A DNA stretch of 64,000 bases from Straminergon stramineum (GCA_963920665.1 OY987272.1:8437001-8501000); one strand, 5' to 3'; counted from the stretch's first letter, positions 1-12,928 are shown. The notes: generated by a model not told the origin, from the letters alone. Translations and numbers: made by a program.

Positions 1-283
1 GCCTAGTCCTCAAGTCCCAATGATTTTTTGGAAACAAATAAAATGGGTCCAAATTTTCTTTTAGATTTGCTTAGAAATATGAACTTTAGGCCTAGTTTGT
101 TGATTTTCTAATTTTAGAGTAGCATGATAACTTTCATTTATACCATGCTCTTATGCACTAAAATATAATGGTACATACATGGGGAAAAATTCTGATTTTT
201 TGAGTCTATTCTATATTTGAAATGTTTCTTTTTTCAATTTTCTCTTAAGAAATTCACAGTAATTTCAAATAATCTCAAAGAAG

Positions 284-624
284 AATTTCAAACCTCATTT
301 GGGCATAATAGAATAATTTTTTTCAAAAAACTTTGAACTATAAAAAGTTGCAAAATCAAGCCAAATTTCATTTACAAAAATTGGTTTGAGATTTCAAGAC
401 TCCAATAAAAAGTTATGGACAAATTTCAAAGAGAATGTTTTAAATTGTCTAAAAAAATGTCCCTTCCAACCCTTCTCTGAAATTTGTTCATAACTTTTAG
501 TTAGAGTCTCAAAACCTCAAAAGAAAACTTTAGAGATAAAACTTGGCTTAATTACCCACTTTTTGATTTGTTCAAAGTTTTTTGAAAAAAGGTATTCTAC
601 TATGCTAAAATGAGGTCTGAAATT
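284..624. repeat. Long imperfect inverted repeat (fold-back), arms about 152 bp
   Basis: The stretch 284-435 reads again as its reverse complement at 473-624 with scattered mismatches and small gaps. The 37-nt loop is 436-472. Shared stretches include CAAAAAACTTTGAAC, AAGCCAA, and AAAGTTATG-ACAAATTTCA. Transcribed, it would fold into a long hairpin. It could be a fold-back transposon or MITE; no clear target duplication was found. Confidence 0.75.
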
Positions 625-3383
625 TTACTTTGAGCACAATTCCTATATTTTGACAAGGAGTGGCTAAGCTCTCATCTTCAAATTATCCCATACCCTTTGA
701 AGATTCATGATAGAAAATGCATTATAAAAAGTTGTTCCCAATCACATTTTGAGGAAAGGTTCATTTAGAAACAATGCTCATGAAGTTGACATGGACCTCA
801 ACTGATACTTACTATGACATTATCTTATAGCATGTCAAGATGTTTTGAAGTCCCCAATGTTGAAGCCATGTTTCTAAATAGGGAATGCCAAGGCTGAATG
901 TTGCTACAACAAACCTTGTAGCATCACAAGATGTTTTGAAGTATTATCCTAGTATCATACCTTTCTATATTTGGATGATATGCATGTCAATGCTTTCACT
1001 TACCTATACATGTGCCCCTATGAAATATTAATTCACCTAAACCATAGAACATGTAAGAACATTAAGAAAAATTTGTCACTGAAATGACTCTTGTAATTAA
1101 TGTTTGAAAAATATTTTAATCGATCATTTTTATTTCTAATTCTACGATGGGGAAGAAGTCTAGGTCCTAGGTGAAGAAGAATAAAGGAGAAAAGTGGAAG
1201 GATGTTGGGATTGAAGATCCTAGTAAACAAGAATGTTTGTTTTGCAACTGTATCATACCCTTTTCTAATGGTACATATATTCCTTTGACGACCTCTTACA
1301 AATTAAATATTTACCATTTTTTAGTGAATTTTTTTTTTTAATATTCAACCTTCAAAATTATCCATAATTTTTTTTGAAATAGTCAAAGGTATTTTATTGC
1401 CTACACAATGTCAAGCCTTAAATTTTAGATCGACCATGTATGGTTGATTGGGCAATTAGGGATAAATAAAAATATTCATTTGGCATTGGAAATTCTATGC
1501 CTAAGCATGATTTGGTATTTCAAAGTTTATCTCTAAATCTCCCAACTAACACTTGAATTGTACACACCGCTTGGTCCAGTGAGTAATGACCGGAGGCCAT
1601 CAATTTTTTCATAGTGGCCTTTCTCCGGGTATACATGACTTGTTTTCCAGGGTTGTATCTCACCACCCAATAATACAGATTTACCCCATGGTATATGAAC
1701 AACTTATTTTAGAACCACCCTACACTTCCCAATTTACCATGTTCAACATTTTTTTTCACTTGGTGTTTTGACATTTGGAAAATGTACTTATCTACAATAT
1801 ATATAATAGGAATTTTTTTTGCCTTCTATCATTGTGGACCTAAAGCCTATTGTATTCTCCTTTCATCAAAAATATGGTGAAGTAGATGGTAAGTCTCTCC
1901 AAACCCTTGGGCGTTAAGGGGTTAAGTAGGTTTGCTAATAGATAATTCAAATTGGAAAGTACAACCAATGGCTTAAAGAAGTCCTTATAACTAGGTAAAT
2001 ACTATCCCTTTCTATTTAATCTATTTGCACAATCATCTATCCACTTTTAAAGGCCACAAGGTAAGACTAATTTATCTTTTGATTTGCATTTTTCACCAAC
2101 TCAACATTTTCCAATGCAAATTTAACATCTTTATAAGAACTTGTTTCTTTCTCCTTTTTAACACTATAGGGCTTTTATGTCACTAAATTGTCTTGAATAC
2201 ATTCATCATTTCAAATTAATTTGCTATATTTTTTTTGTAACAAAACTCACAAGCATCGCTATTCTATGAGGTTGTGAACATACAATTTTTCAGAGATTCC
2301 ATCAAAAAAAATTTGCCAAAATTTAATATTTTTATTAAATTTTAATACCTATTACCATGGACCTATTATCGTGGTCCCTTGAACAACCTTGATGTGCTAT
2401 TTATTGGACTTTGTTGGATTTCCAGAAAAAAATAAAATAAAATTGGTGATTAATTAGGATTCTCTTGAAATCAAATGAAGTTGTTCCATTGAGATTGAGA
2501 TTTTTATGATCACTCCCCTCTTGTTGTTGGTACCTATCCGCGCTAAGAAGAGCCCTCCATCTTCAAAAAAATTCTTTTTTTGTCCATATCAAGAAGTGCA
2601 AGTTAGTGCACTTAAGTTTTATGAACTTATATTGAAGATGCCATTGAAAAACTAACAAAAACTATCTTTTACTAGCTCAATTATAAAGTTTGTGTAGAGT
2701 CTTGGAATGATTTGAGTTAATACAATTTAAAAATTCTAAATACAAGTTTTTTACTACATAACATTATCCAACAATTGATTGAGTTGTATATTAAGTGTAT
2801 GTAGAAAAAAATAATAAATTGAGAATTATTCAAATTCTCTCAAATTTTCATATGAATTCAAATATAGTTAAGAACCTTTTATAACCAACATGATTGTAAA
2901 GGAGATATCATTTTGAAGTTACATGATTGTATGGCATTATATATGGAATGTTTTCCACTTTTGCCTATTCTTTCATCTGTAGTGCATTAGTTTGTTAGCA
3001 ATTTGGATTTACTTACTTACTTCATGTTATTTCATACCATTAATAAAGTAATAGTTATATAAAATATGAAACAAATCAAGGATACAAAAAACTTGAATTT
3101 TACAAATATTCATCATTTCATTTCAATACTTTATAAATAAACTGGTCAAAGGTGTCCAAACACCTGAAAACTATAAGTATCAATAAAAATTTGATAAATC
3201 TTTAAAAATTCATTAGTGGAGACAATTTCATTTGGATTGAATTAAAAATCAAAATCTAATAATTTAAAAATATAAAGTACAAAAAGATATGAATTTTAAA
3301 ATAAAAATTTTGCAATCTTATAGTCTACTATTACTTGGACTTAGGGTCAACATTCTATGCACAATGATTACTTAAAATTGGAA
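625..3383. other. AT-rich intergenic DNA without a recognised gene
   Basis: Only short random open frames occur. A minor direct repeat with core AAGATGTTTTGAAGT lies at about 837 and 928. I see no coding homology, RNA gene or bounded transposon here. Confidence 0.5.
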
Positions 3384-3650
3384 CTAGTGTGTCCTGTGTT
3401 GTTGCCACAATTAGAAGAAAAGTAAAAGTAATTTTCTAATTTTCTAATTTTTTTTATTCAAAAAAACATTGAAATTCAAAAACTTTCACATCGTAGATCC
3501 AAACACCACAAAACAAAGCCCGTGCACCCCTCCTTGCCAAGGGCTTTCCGACGGTATCAAACACACGGCTGGGAGATGGACGGTCTGGGAGATCTCAACG
3601 TAACAAACAAACAAACAAAACAAAACAAACAACCTATCTTAAGGTATGGA
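3384..3650 (+). repeat. Dispersed 250-265-bp repeat, copy 1 (pair with 3900)
   Basis: The unit starts CTAGTGTG-CCTGTG-TTG-TGCCACA, has a central GTGCACCCCTCCT, then GGGCTTTCCGACGGTA, an AACAAACAAACAAA tract and ends AAGGTATGGA. Six copies occur in the window, all on the plus strand and in three close pairs. It has no open frame and no clear terminal inverted repeats. Confidence 0.8.
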
Positions 3651-3899
3651 TTGTAATTAATTAGATGCTTAAAGACAAAAAGAATCATTATTATTCAATA
3701 CATAATTGAAAAGGTTGAAAGAGAATTTCTCCAAAAATCCTTACATTGATCTACACTTAAAGATGTTTCTTACCGATCCACCTATCAAGTCCACTATACA
3801 TATCCCCAAACATAAATTTCAAAATTATAAAATTATATACTAACTTCCATAAAATAGAAAATAGAAAACCCCATAAAAAAAACCCTTATAATATATATA

Positions 3900-4149
3900 C
3901 TAGTGTGCCCTGTTTTGATGCCACAACCAAAATCAGAATAAAAGTAATTTTCTAATTTCTCTATTCCAAAAAACTTTGAAATTTAATAACTTTCACACTG
4001 TAGGTTTGAAGGCCATGAAACAAAGCCCATGCACCCCTCCTCGCCAAGGGCTTTCCGACGGTACTAAGCACACAGTTGGGGGACGCATAGTTTGGGAGAT
4101 TTCAACATAACAAACAAAACAAAACAAATAGCCTAACTTAAGGTATGGA
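3900..4149 (+). repeat. Dispersed 250-265-bp repeat, copy 2
   Basis: Second member of the first pair, about 250 bp downstream of copy 1 and on the same strand. The start, the GCACCCCTCCTCGCCAAGGG core, the AACAAA tract and the terminal AAGGTATGGA are all kept. Confidence 0.8.
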
Positions 4150-4863
4150 TATAAATAAATAAACTAATAAACAATAAAATAGTCAATACAAAAAGTGAAT
4201 TAATTTAAATTTTGAATAGAAAAATCCCAATTTAAAATTCTAAATTTTTTTCAGTTTTTAATTGAAAAAATGAATGTTTAACTATTTTAAAAAAACTTAA
4301 ACATTCATAAATTTTTAAATTTATATAAAGTAAAACTCCAAAATTTTTAAAGATAAAAATATATGAATCACAAGTTTCTAAAATTAACGATGTTCAAAAG
4401 TTATAATTTATAGTATATATATAAAGTTTCCCAAATTTACAAGTTTGTAGATCTCAACACTTCAAATTCTTTAATTGGTCATCTCTAACATTGTGAACAA
4501 ATGTAGTTTGGTAGTTTTCCTAGTTTTGACATTTTGTAGAAAAATTAGAAACCAATGAGGAAATTCTTCTCCTTTCTTACCCTATAGTGCATGGGTTTTG
4601 AAGTGTTTGGGTTTTGTAGTGCTTGGGTTTTGTAGTACTAGTTGCAAATTCATTTTAAAGTTCTTGGTGTTCATCTTTTTGTTAAGAAAGGCAAGTTAGG
4701 GTTTGGAAACCACATCAAATTTGTTGGCAGGGTTTTTTGCCACCTATTTTGTAAACAAAAAAAAAGCAGCTACACTACAATTGGCTTTGTCCCTGTAGCA
4801 TTGGCACACTTCTCAATTAAGTAAACTAAATTACTCAAACTTCCTCTTAAATAGCTTTTGCCC
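4150..4863. other. AT-rich intergenic DNA before the NHX leader
   Basis: Homopolymer-rich AT sequence with no bounded repeat. Short duplications of a GGGTTTTG(A/T)AGTG phrase occur near 4590-4630. The NHX promoter probably lies in the right-hand part, but no element could be assigned. Confidence 0.4.
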
Positions 4864-5052
4864 ATGCAAAACTGTCCATGCAAAACCTCGTGCCCAGAGA
4901 TCCACAGGCAATAATAAAGTCAGCATCCACGAGGCAGTCGGTGGATTCGAAATTGAAGCAGTCGGTGACATCTCCCGCAGCTTTTGATGCAGATTGGTGA
5001 AAAATCCCAAGTGTTCAGTGAGAATCTCGGAGCCCGTGTAATTGATCTTTAG
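4864..5052 (+). promoter_or_regulatory. Putative NHX 5' leader with three short upstream ORFs
   Basis: Upstream of the NHX start codon the composition rises from the AT-rich repeat background. Three ATG-initiated small frames precede the main ATG: 4864-4914 (16 aa), 4878-5000 (40 aa) and 4987-5052 (21 aa). The last stops 47 nt before the main start. A near-direct repeat with core GCAGTCGGTG occurs at about 4935 and 4959. If transcription starts upstream of 4864 these frames could damp translation of the antiporter. The transcription start is unknown, so whether they lie in the mRNA is not shown. Confidence 0.35.
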
Positions 5053-5099
5053 AAAAAAGCGATCGAGGAGGATCGGAGGAGCTTCACGAAGGGGAAATT

Positions 5100-8000
5100 A
5101 TGGAGGTGGAAAACGCCATCGACGCGGCGTATTCGTTGTTGCTGAAAACGGCAGATTTCTGGGACAATGCGGACCATCTGAATGTACTATATTCGATCGG
5201 TCTGTTTGTGTTTCTGCTGACCCTAAGTAACGTTCTTGGACCTCGCTTGGAGAGGTATCGGTGGATGAATGGGTCCATTACGGCGCTTTTTCTGGTGAGT
5301 CGTGGTGAATCTTGTGGCCTCGCAGGGGAATTCCGGGCGGTTCCGCAACTTTGGAATATTGCACCCTCAGTTTTGTGTCGAGCGAGCTCGAGGAGTCAAT
5401 TACGGCTATTAGAATCTCGTATTTCGATATGTGGGCTGAGAGTTTCGATCAGGATCCGAGTTGACGTCTTTTGAATTGTGCAGGGACTTTGTGCCGGAGT
5501 TCTCGTTTTGATTTCAAGCAAAGGTCAAAGCTCGCATGTTCTGAAGTTTAACAAGGAGCTTTTCTTCATATACCTTCTCCCGCCTATAATCTTCAATGCC
5601 GGGTATGTATGCTCAGCTTTCTTTCTCGGTCTGAAACTTTTGAATATTATGGGGGAGGCCGATTATTTGGATTGTATCAGCTCCGGTAGTTGTCTTTGCA
5701 CTTTGGTGACACAACTTTGGCTGGTCGCAGATTCTCAGTGAAGAAGAAACAATTCTTTGAAAACTTCATACCTATCATGTTATTCGGGATAGTTGGAGTA
5801 TTCATTTCTTTTGCCATCATCTCAACAGGTATGATGCATATGAGATCAGTCATTTTAGAGAGATAGTACGGCTTCTATTCAGATTTTTTTAAGCCTCCAT
5901 ATTCATGGCAAAAGAAGAAGTCATCATAGAATCGATTCCTGAACGGCACGACTTTTCAAAGTATTCATTGCTTCATTAATTGCAGGGACCTGGTGGTTAT
6001 TCCCTCAGCTAGGGCTTGACAGCTTATCCATACGAGACATCCTTGGTGCGAATTCAGCATCTCCCTGAACACACATTTTAATATTAACCTGTATCAATTT
6101 TCTCCTATACCGTATTGACTTTATGATCCGGATATCGTGCCCGTTGTTCTTTCCGACTTTGCCGTGTTTCTTTCTGTAATCTCGCTGAGTTGTAGACTAG
6201 CTGTTCCTTTCTGTTTGGGCGTTCCCTGAGTTTGAGTTGGGATGGGGTGGCAGCTATTGGAGTCGTTTTTTCTGCAACCGACTCTGTCTGCACATTGCAG
6301 GTGAGATCGGTGTGAAGTTGCTTTCCCTTTTACAAGCCCAATCTAATTCTTGACAGAAATACGATTCGGTAGGGAAGGGAAGCCTCGATTTTGTATCACT
6401 CATGGTTTATATTGATGCTTACCATAACTCCCTTTCCATAATTACACCCCGTTGTACCCCCCATGTGCTTCAATGAGAACTACGTCTAGTTTCCTGGAGC
6501 TGGGAAGACTGTCCTTCAACGTTTTCTTACGGCACTTTTTTCTTCCACATTTTACAACACATTTCGACTATGAGCTGATTCTGTTGGAACGAAATGGTTT
6601 AGGGGAAAATATTTCCTTTCCATTATTTCGTTATCCTCAAGTTAATATATGTGTTCGTGTTGCAGGTGCTCAACCAGGATGAGACACCCTTGCTTTACAG
6701 TCTGGTATTTGGAGAAGGAGTTGTGAACGATGCCACTTCCGTGGTTCTATTTCGGGCTGTTCAAACCTACAACTTCGAAAATTTTACTCCTTTAGAGGGT
6801 TTCCAAATTGGAGGCAGTTTCTTGTATTTGTTCTTCTTGAGTTGCATTCTGGGAATTGCGGTGAGCATCTTTTACCCACTAGTTCGACCTGATTCTGTTT
6901 CTTGGTTCTCGAGCCAGCTGCATCTCTTTTCCTCGAAGCTGGGGTTGTCTGGTAGCTGTGGGTTGGTAGGATAAGTGAGATGGAGCACATTGGTAGCTTG
7001 CCAGAAATGCTAACTAAGATATTTGGCACAACTTTTTTTTCCGATGCATTAGAGGTTTGGACATGGCAAGCAATATGGACTGTTGAGACTATTGAGCCCC
7101 TTTTTCTTGTTTCTAGTGTCCAAATGTCAGGCTGCAAGAATCAGGCCAAAGACCTCTTAGGCTAGTGTAACGGGTGTTTGCTTAATATGTACATGCAACT
7201 GATGCTACTTTATGACCACAGAGCTTAGCTTACTGTTTATTTCATCAATGATTTTTTTTTTCTCTGGCAATGTTTTGACCTGTTAGTGTGATTCACAGTC
7301 GGGCTTGATAAGCGCATATATCACGAAGAATGGGTATTGGGGCAGGTGAGATTGATTGTTTCTTGTTCGTGCGTCCTGCAGCAGGTTATTTATTTGCGTA
7401 TGTATAAACGCGTTGATGAGTTGTCTTGAGAGTGACTCTTTTGTATTTGCCGACTGGGGATTCTGTGTTTCATTTTATTTTGTTCTTCGTGGAGTGCAGG
7501 GATTCCACCGTTCGTGAGACAACAACCATGATATCGATTGCGTATCTATCTTATATCCTGGCAGAGGTCAGGTTCAATATTCATGTGCCGATGTAATAAG
7601 TGATTGCATTTTTCTTATCAGTCAGTTCGTTCAAGAAAGTTTTTTTTTCGGACAATTGTTGCAATTTCTGGAAGTAGTCGATTTGCGTACCCATGTATCT
7701 TACTTTTGTTTGTGTTATTTTTGCAGATTTTCTATTTGAGCGGAATTCTCTCCGCGTTTTTCTGTGGCATTGTGATGTCCCATTATACTTGGCATAATGT
7801 CACTGCTCATTCTCGAACCACAACCAAGTACGTGTTTCCTTGTTGTACCTCTATTTCAACCTAGCCTTTGACCGCTCTCTTCTTAAGCATGCTGGAGTTT
7901 GATGTGTAAGAACGTCCTTCGTATTTGTGTGTAAGTTGTGTTTTCTAGTCCACATTTGTCATCTTGGTCTGAATACTTTCTTCAATTGAGAATGATCCCT

Positions 8001-9720
8001 TCCTCGTATTTTGAAGCACCATGCTCTTCTCCTTTTTTTGTAGTTCTGATACCAGCTTCATTGTTGTTCTGGCGCGCTGTGGTTGATTGCAGGCATTATT
8101 TTGCTCTCATGTCATTCATTGCAGAGTCCTTCATCTTTCTTTATGTTGGGATGGATGCACTGGATATCGACAAGTGGAGGATGACCCAATCCAGGTATTA
8201 ATTCGAACACGTGTCCTTCTGCCTCGAATTACTCTCTTTCGTTCTATCGTGAAAGCCAGGTGCTTGTTGATTTATAACTGTTCCACCCCGTAGTTGAAGT
8301 GCTTCAGAGTTTGGAGGGGTGTTGATACTCGCGCAAGTATCATTTCATCTTCCATCTTTTTCTTTGTGCTGGTTCAGTTTCTGACTTGTGACTCGGTTTT
8401 GTGATTTCCAGTTTCTTGGAATCTCTTGGGCTTTTCGGTAGCTTGATGAGCCTCATTCTGTTGGGAAGGGCTGCATTCGTGTTCCCGCTGTCCATTTTGT
8501 CCAACTACACTACGAAGTCTGCAGGAGCCGAAATTGGTGTTCGTCAAATGGTTCCTTCCAGATCCTTTTCTCATCTCTTGATGATCACGAGTTCGGATAC
8601 TTGGTTTCTTTTTTTTGTTCTTGTAGGTGTAGAATCAAGTACTGTATTTGCTGCAAGAGTATCCTGCAAGAGACGTTGTGATGTAGCCTGCTATTTTGAT
8701 TGCTTGAAATAGTCTTCTTTCTTCAGATTATCATCTGGTGGGCTGGACTAATGCGAGGGGCTGTCTCCATAGCTTTGGCGTTCAATCAGGTGACTCCTTT
8801 TGTTCCTCATTTGAATCCTACCTCAGATTGTTACTCTGTTATCGGGTGTTTCTGTCATATGCTTAACCCCTACGTCATTTGAAGTTCATGTTTTGGATGA
8901 ATGACACGATATTGGATAAAATATCATCATGAAGGACCCTGGTCTTTCATTCAAAGTAATTCTGGAATCTTCAAAATGCAACCTTCCTTGTAGAGCAGTT
9001 TGATGAAAATTGAAGTACTATTTTGCACAATGCTTTAAGCAGAATTATGCACAGAAGAGGAAAGAATTTGGGTATTGGAGCCCTCATTCGTGTCGCCCTG
9101 CTTTTGCGCCTACTCGGAGGCGATATGCTGATCTGCGTGACTGATTCTTGTTTCTGTGCAGTTCACCATGGATGGTAACAAGAGTAAAACTGTCCAAGAC
9201 GCCTCCTTGATCACCACTACTATTACTGTTGTCCTCGTCAGCACCATCGTAAGAAACCAATTGAAACAGTATTATTTCCAGTGTAAATCAATACTAGCTG
9301 GTAACTATCTTTTGAAGACGAAATCTTCGTTTTTCCAAATCCTCATCACGATCACGTTACGTTTTGAATTCCATGTGACTGTTTTGTATATGTATGCAGG
9401 TGTTTGGAACTTTAGCCCCGTTGATTATTGCCTGGTTATACCCACCCCACCATAGGCCGAACTTTAGCGATGGATCTGGTGGCCTATCCCCCAAAGCAAC
9501 TCTTGGTGGTGATTATCATCTCCTAAATGGAAACGGAGACGGAGACGGAGACGGGGAGCAAGACGGAGAAAATGAAGCCGCAGTGAACCCATTTTTTGGA
9601 GATCGTACTCGCTTTCAGTCCTTAAGAGAGGTGTTTACTGCTTCAACATCCACTATCCATGCTGTTTGGAGAAGATTCGATGATGCGTACATGAAGCCCA
9701 CGTTTGGTGGCATTGTGTAA
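5100..9720 (+). CDS. NHX: Vacuolar-type Na+(K+)/H+ antiporter, NHX family (14 exons, complete)
   Basis: Exchanges cytosolic Na+ or K+ for lumenal H+ across the tonoplast, giving salt tolerance and pH/K+ homeostasis (family knowledge, class I NHX). Exons: 5100-5294, 5484-5602, 5731-5828, 5986-6045, 6254-6300, 6666-6860, 7299-7345, 7500-7566, 7727-7827, 8093-8194, 8412-8550, 8727-8789, 9162-9248, 9400-9720. These join without a stop into 1641 nt, 546 aa; AtNHX1 is 538 aa. Visible motifs are the amiloride-site FFIYLLPPI (residues 92-100), ATDSVCTLQ (165-173), GEGVVND (189-195, the ion-binding Asp pair region), FFCGIVMSHYTWHNVT, and WWAGLMRGAVS (394-404) with its conserved Arg. The tail carries FDDAYMKPTFGG (533-544). 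Most of the first 450 residues are hydrophobic membrane segments. The donor of exon 11 (GTTCCT at 8551) is the weakest junction but is the one that keeps phase. Oddity: an acidic Gly-Asp run at about 484-499. I am very sure of the family; the class I call rests on similarity to AtNHX1. Confidence 0.95.
9534..9556 (+). repeat. In-frame GGAGAC tandem repeat in NHX last exon
   Basis: About three and a half copies of a GGAGAC hexamer lie in the coding sequence of the last NHX exon and encode alternating Gly and Asp. Being a multiple of three, the repeat can expand or contract without breaking the frame. It produces the unusual acidic stretch before the conserved C-terminal motif. Confidence 0.85.
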
Positions 9721-11390
9721 TCAACTGAAGATGTGCTCCTTGAAGACGAAGACCAAAACTATACCCAGGCGGCGGAATGGCCTCACCGAACCTGTATTTT
9801 ATTAGTTTCGTTGACGCTGGCTGGTGAAACCCAAGCTTATCAACTGGTAGGAGACTCTATTTGTGCCCGAATTGATTGTAGGTACTAACCAGCAATTATT
9901 TTTGATAACTTGGCATGCTTGACAATTACGTGGTTCATAACCACTCGTTATATTGAAACTTTTCGCAGATTTTGAGATAGAATGCTAGTTATTGAAAAAT
10001 TCATTTAAAAACTTAAAGATTGAAATCAAAAATAAATTATGCACACATAGTGATCCTATAATGAAATTCTAAAAGTTGGTGTTATTACCTATTTGTAAAA
10101 AAATACCAGTAAAGAGATAAAACAGTTTAACCTCGAGTCGAGGATAAAATTGAGACTATAAAAGGTCTCAATTTAATGAATATGGCCTTACCAAGAGAGT
10201 TTTGATGTTGGGGCATGTTTTGATGTCATGGGATGTTATCAATCTTAATTTGCCTCTCCTTAACCAATCGAAACATGCTACGACAGTGAAACTCTCCTAC
10301 ATGGAGATTATGTATCAAAAGTGTACATTTAGAACTTTCAAGTGTACTCAAATGAAATAGAGTGACTTTGAAGTGGTGCAAATAGTCACATGGTATAGAT
10401 TGAGTCTCCTACCTTATAATGTTGACATAGTGTGGATCTTTGAGCTCATTAAGTAGTGTTGGGATTTGGTCTTTTGGGTGGTGAGCTTTGGTTTCCATTG
10501 AGAAGTTACTGTGTATTGTTGTTACAATAGTGTTATTGTACAAATTGTGAGTGCAATGTGGATTTAAAGTAGGATGACCCATTGTTGACCCTTTTGGTAA
10601 CTCAACCTATTTAGATTGATTAGATACATAGAATTTTTTGGGAATAGAATGTCAAATTAGAGAATGCTTTACATCTATTTTGGTCAACTCATTTTTTCGG
10701 GGAAAATGGTCACATTATTTATAGCGAGATTTGTAGTCAAATCAAAACATTCGTTTATCCCTATGGGAGGATTATTTTTATTTGTTTGGATTTTAATGTG
10801 GTACTTACATAGTTGCAATAGTTATCCAAAAGTGTCCCTCCTGATTGTGGTATAATGAACCAACCTTTTATCATGTATACATACCAAATGGTGAATTGGT
10901 GATGTATGTTGAAGTTACAAATTTTTTACTTTTCAACCCAATTCCATCCTTTTAAACCCCAACTCCGCATTGAAGTTGTCATAATGCTAAGTCTTTACAA
11001 TTTTCAATATTGACATTAGGATGCAACAGAGGGCAATTGAATCCAAAAGTATGGGTCACAATTGGACTTTCAAGGTGATTTTGTGACTTTATACGTTGGT
11101 ATGATTGATATCTAATTCCTCATAGTTGCTTGCATGTAGGAGGTCACTATTTTGTTACAAAGCTTCATAGATATTGAATATTTCTAAGATCACATTTTGG
11201 CAAGAATTGTGATATTGTACCATTGTTAGCTTAACATTAAAAGTATGTTGAGGCCCAAAAGTGATGAATGGCCATGACTTTCAAGATTGTACCTATTGTA
11301 GACTTGAAGAATGTACCTATTGGTTCATAAATTAGATTATTTCTAGCAAAGTTCCTTGGTGAGAGGTCTTGTCCTTTCAAGGTTCCCTTG
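9721..11390. other. NHX 3' flank and intergenic DNA
   Basis: The first 180 bp are gene-like in composition and probably hold the NHX 3' UTR. Beyond about 9960 the sequence becomes AT-rich with no recognisable gene. From about 11290 it begins to resemble the TTAA-family fragments found just downstream. Confidence 0.4.
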
Positions 11391-11967
11391 AGAAGGACAG
11401 GTTGGTCATTGTGGAAATCAACCTTTTTGATATTGTGAATGATTTGCTTAAAAAAATCAAGATCATTCACTTGAGGTTAAACTCCTCCCTTTTCACACAA
11501 AATTCCAAGGATGAGCATCTACATTTTTGTCCTCCATAAAAAGATTCTTTGACATCTATTGAACCTAAAATGTCTGCAACATCCTAGTAGAGTTAAAATA
11601 TTAATGTAGAAGTGCCTAGGATTGGTCTAGAATTTTTGAAATTTTTCAGAGTAAGTTCTTCAATTTGTGACACAAGGTTGAGCCAAACAATCGACAAAGA
11701 TACAATCTATTGTCCACATTTGTAATTTTTAGAAGAAGAAAAATATATGTACTCTAGTAAGACCAACTCCAACCATCAAATAGGATAACAACTGAATAAA
11801 GTATCTCCACAAATTACGATGACTTTCATCCAAGCAATAATGAAAAAGAAACATGAGTTCCAATCTATTCATCTTCTAGAAATTAGATGTTGAAGCGCAA
11901 ATTAAAGAGTTACCTTTGTAACAATGCTTAGTACCTGAAAGGTTTCAATTGATGGATGACTTCATTG
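11391..11967. mobile_element. Diverged TTAA-family fragments
   Basis: 11391-11600 resembles the elements at 29755, 48767 and 58266: a GGACAGGTTGGTCA start, a GATGAGCAT block and a CACAAAATTCCAA block. 11740-11900 resembles the right half of 51561-52138, with a TATCTCCACAAATTA block. The ends are eroded, so borders are not exact. No coding capacity. Confidence 0.5.
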
Positions 11968-12120
11968 TTAACCCTTAAAAGATACAACCCCCTATGACTA
12001 AAATAGTCACAAAATTTGCTCCAATTTTTGAACCAATAGGTGCATCACTATTTGTTTCTATAGTCAACAATGAAGTCATCCATCAAACACATTTCAACCT
12101 TAGTGTTCTTTGAAGGTTAA
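11968..12120 (+). mobile_element. 153-bp TTAA-bounded miniature element
   Basis: Begins TTAACCCTTAAA and ends GAAGGTTAA, so the ends are inverted and include TTAA. The interior matches 59458-59617 on the same strand, and 12121-12230 and 41070-41196 inverted. Shared blocks are GGTGCAT with CACCTATTGG, and AATGAAGTCATC. Non-coding. Confidence 0.65.
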
Positions 12121-12670
12121 CCACCATAATAGAGACAAAGAATGCACCTATTGGTCCAATAATAAAAATCAGAGTAACTATTTGGGCAATTATCTTGGTC
12201 ATGGAGGACACATCCTTTAAGGATTCCAAATAATCAAAGAATCATTGATGTGAGATTTGACAATAGCCAAATTCCCCAAATATACACTATGATTCCCACC
12301 AACCCTTTTTTTTCCTCTCTAAGAAAATGCCATGATGACAATCACTTAAAATTTGGTGAAGCACTATGTTTCTACATTCATTCATCCATCTTTTGGACCC
12401 CTAAACACTTTTCAATTTATGCACTTTTTCATCCCAGTAAAGCCAGTGCTACCTCAAATCTGGTAAGCCCCTCCCCAAATAAACTTAAGGTACACCCCAC
12501 ACTACCACAGCTGGGATTCGGCAGGGGTCGCTAATAAAAGTCATCCGCTTTGCAAGACGGCCGGTGGGGATGCTCTAACTTATTCCGAGAGGCCGGGCCC
12601 CCAATGGACTGGAAAGCCTGCATGGATTGGTAAGAAGAAATATCCTGGCTGGGCAGGCAATGAAGACTAC

Positions 12671-12928
12671 CACTAAATAGTGAAATTAGGTTGCCCCACA
12701 CTAATTTTTCGACATTTGACACTATATAAATGTTTACTGTAATTGTAATTGAACAAGAATGGACTACTTTTGAATTAGGTATTTGGTGTAATTGGGACTT
12801 GTAAACCTCTATGTGTACAAATGAAAATACATGCAGAAGTTTTTGTTGACTTTTAATGGCTTCTAAAGTAATTTTTGGAGGGGAAAGGCAACCTAATTGT
12901 TAAGACAACCTAATTTCACTATTTAGTG
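12671..12928. mobile_element. 258-bp element with perfect 23-bp inverted ends (CACTA-start)
   Basis: The left end CACTAAATAGTGAAATTAGG continues with TTG and is mirrored exactly at the right end. The flanking triplets are TAC on the left and TAA on the right. The CACTA start and the near-match 3-bp flanks suggest a CACTA-type MITE. Part of the interior recurs in the palindrome at 19795-20066. Confidence 0.7.

Noticed and set aside
5478..9455. Several separate short plus-strand frames with antiporter-like text
   Set aside because: They are exons of the NHX gene extended into introns by chance open frames. The spliced model joins them without a stop.
12520..12670. GC-rich patch suspected of being an organelle insertion or tRNA
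   Set aside because: No cloverleaf or recognisable plastid or mitochondrial sequence; probably a MITE end or decayed repeat.
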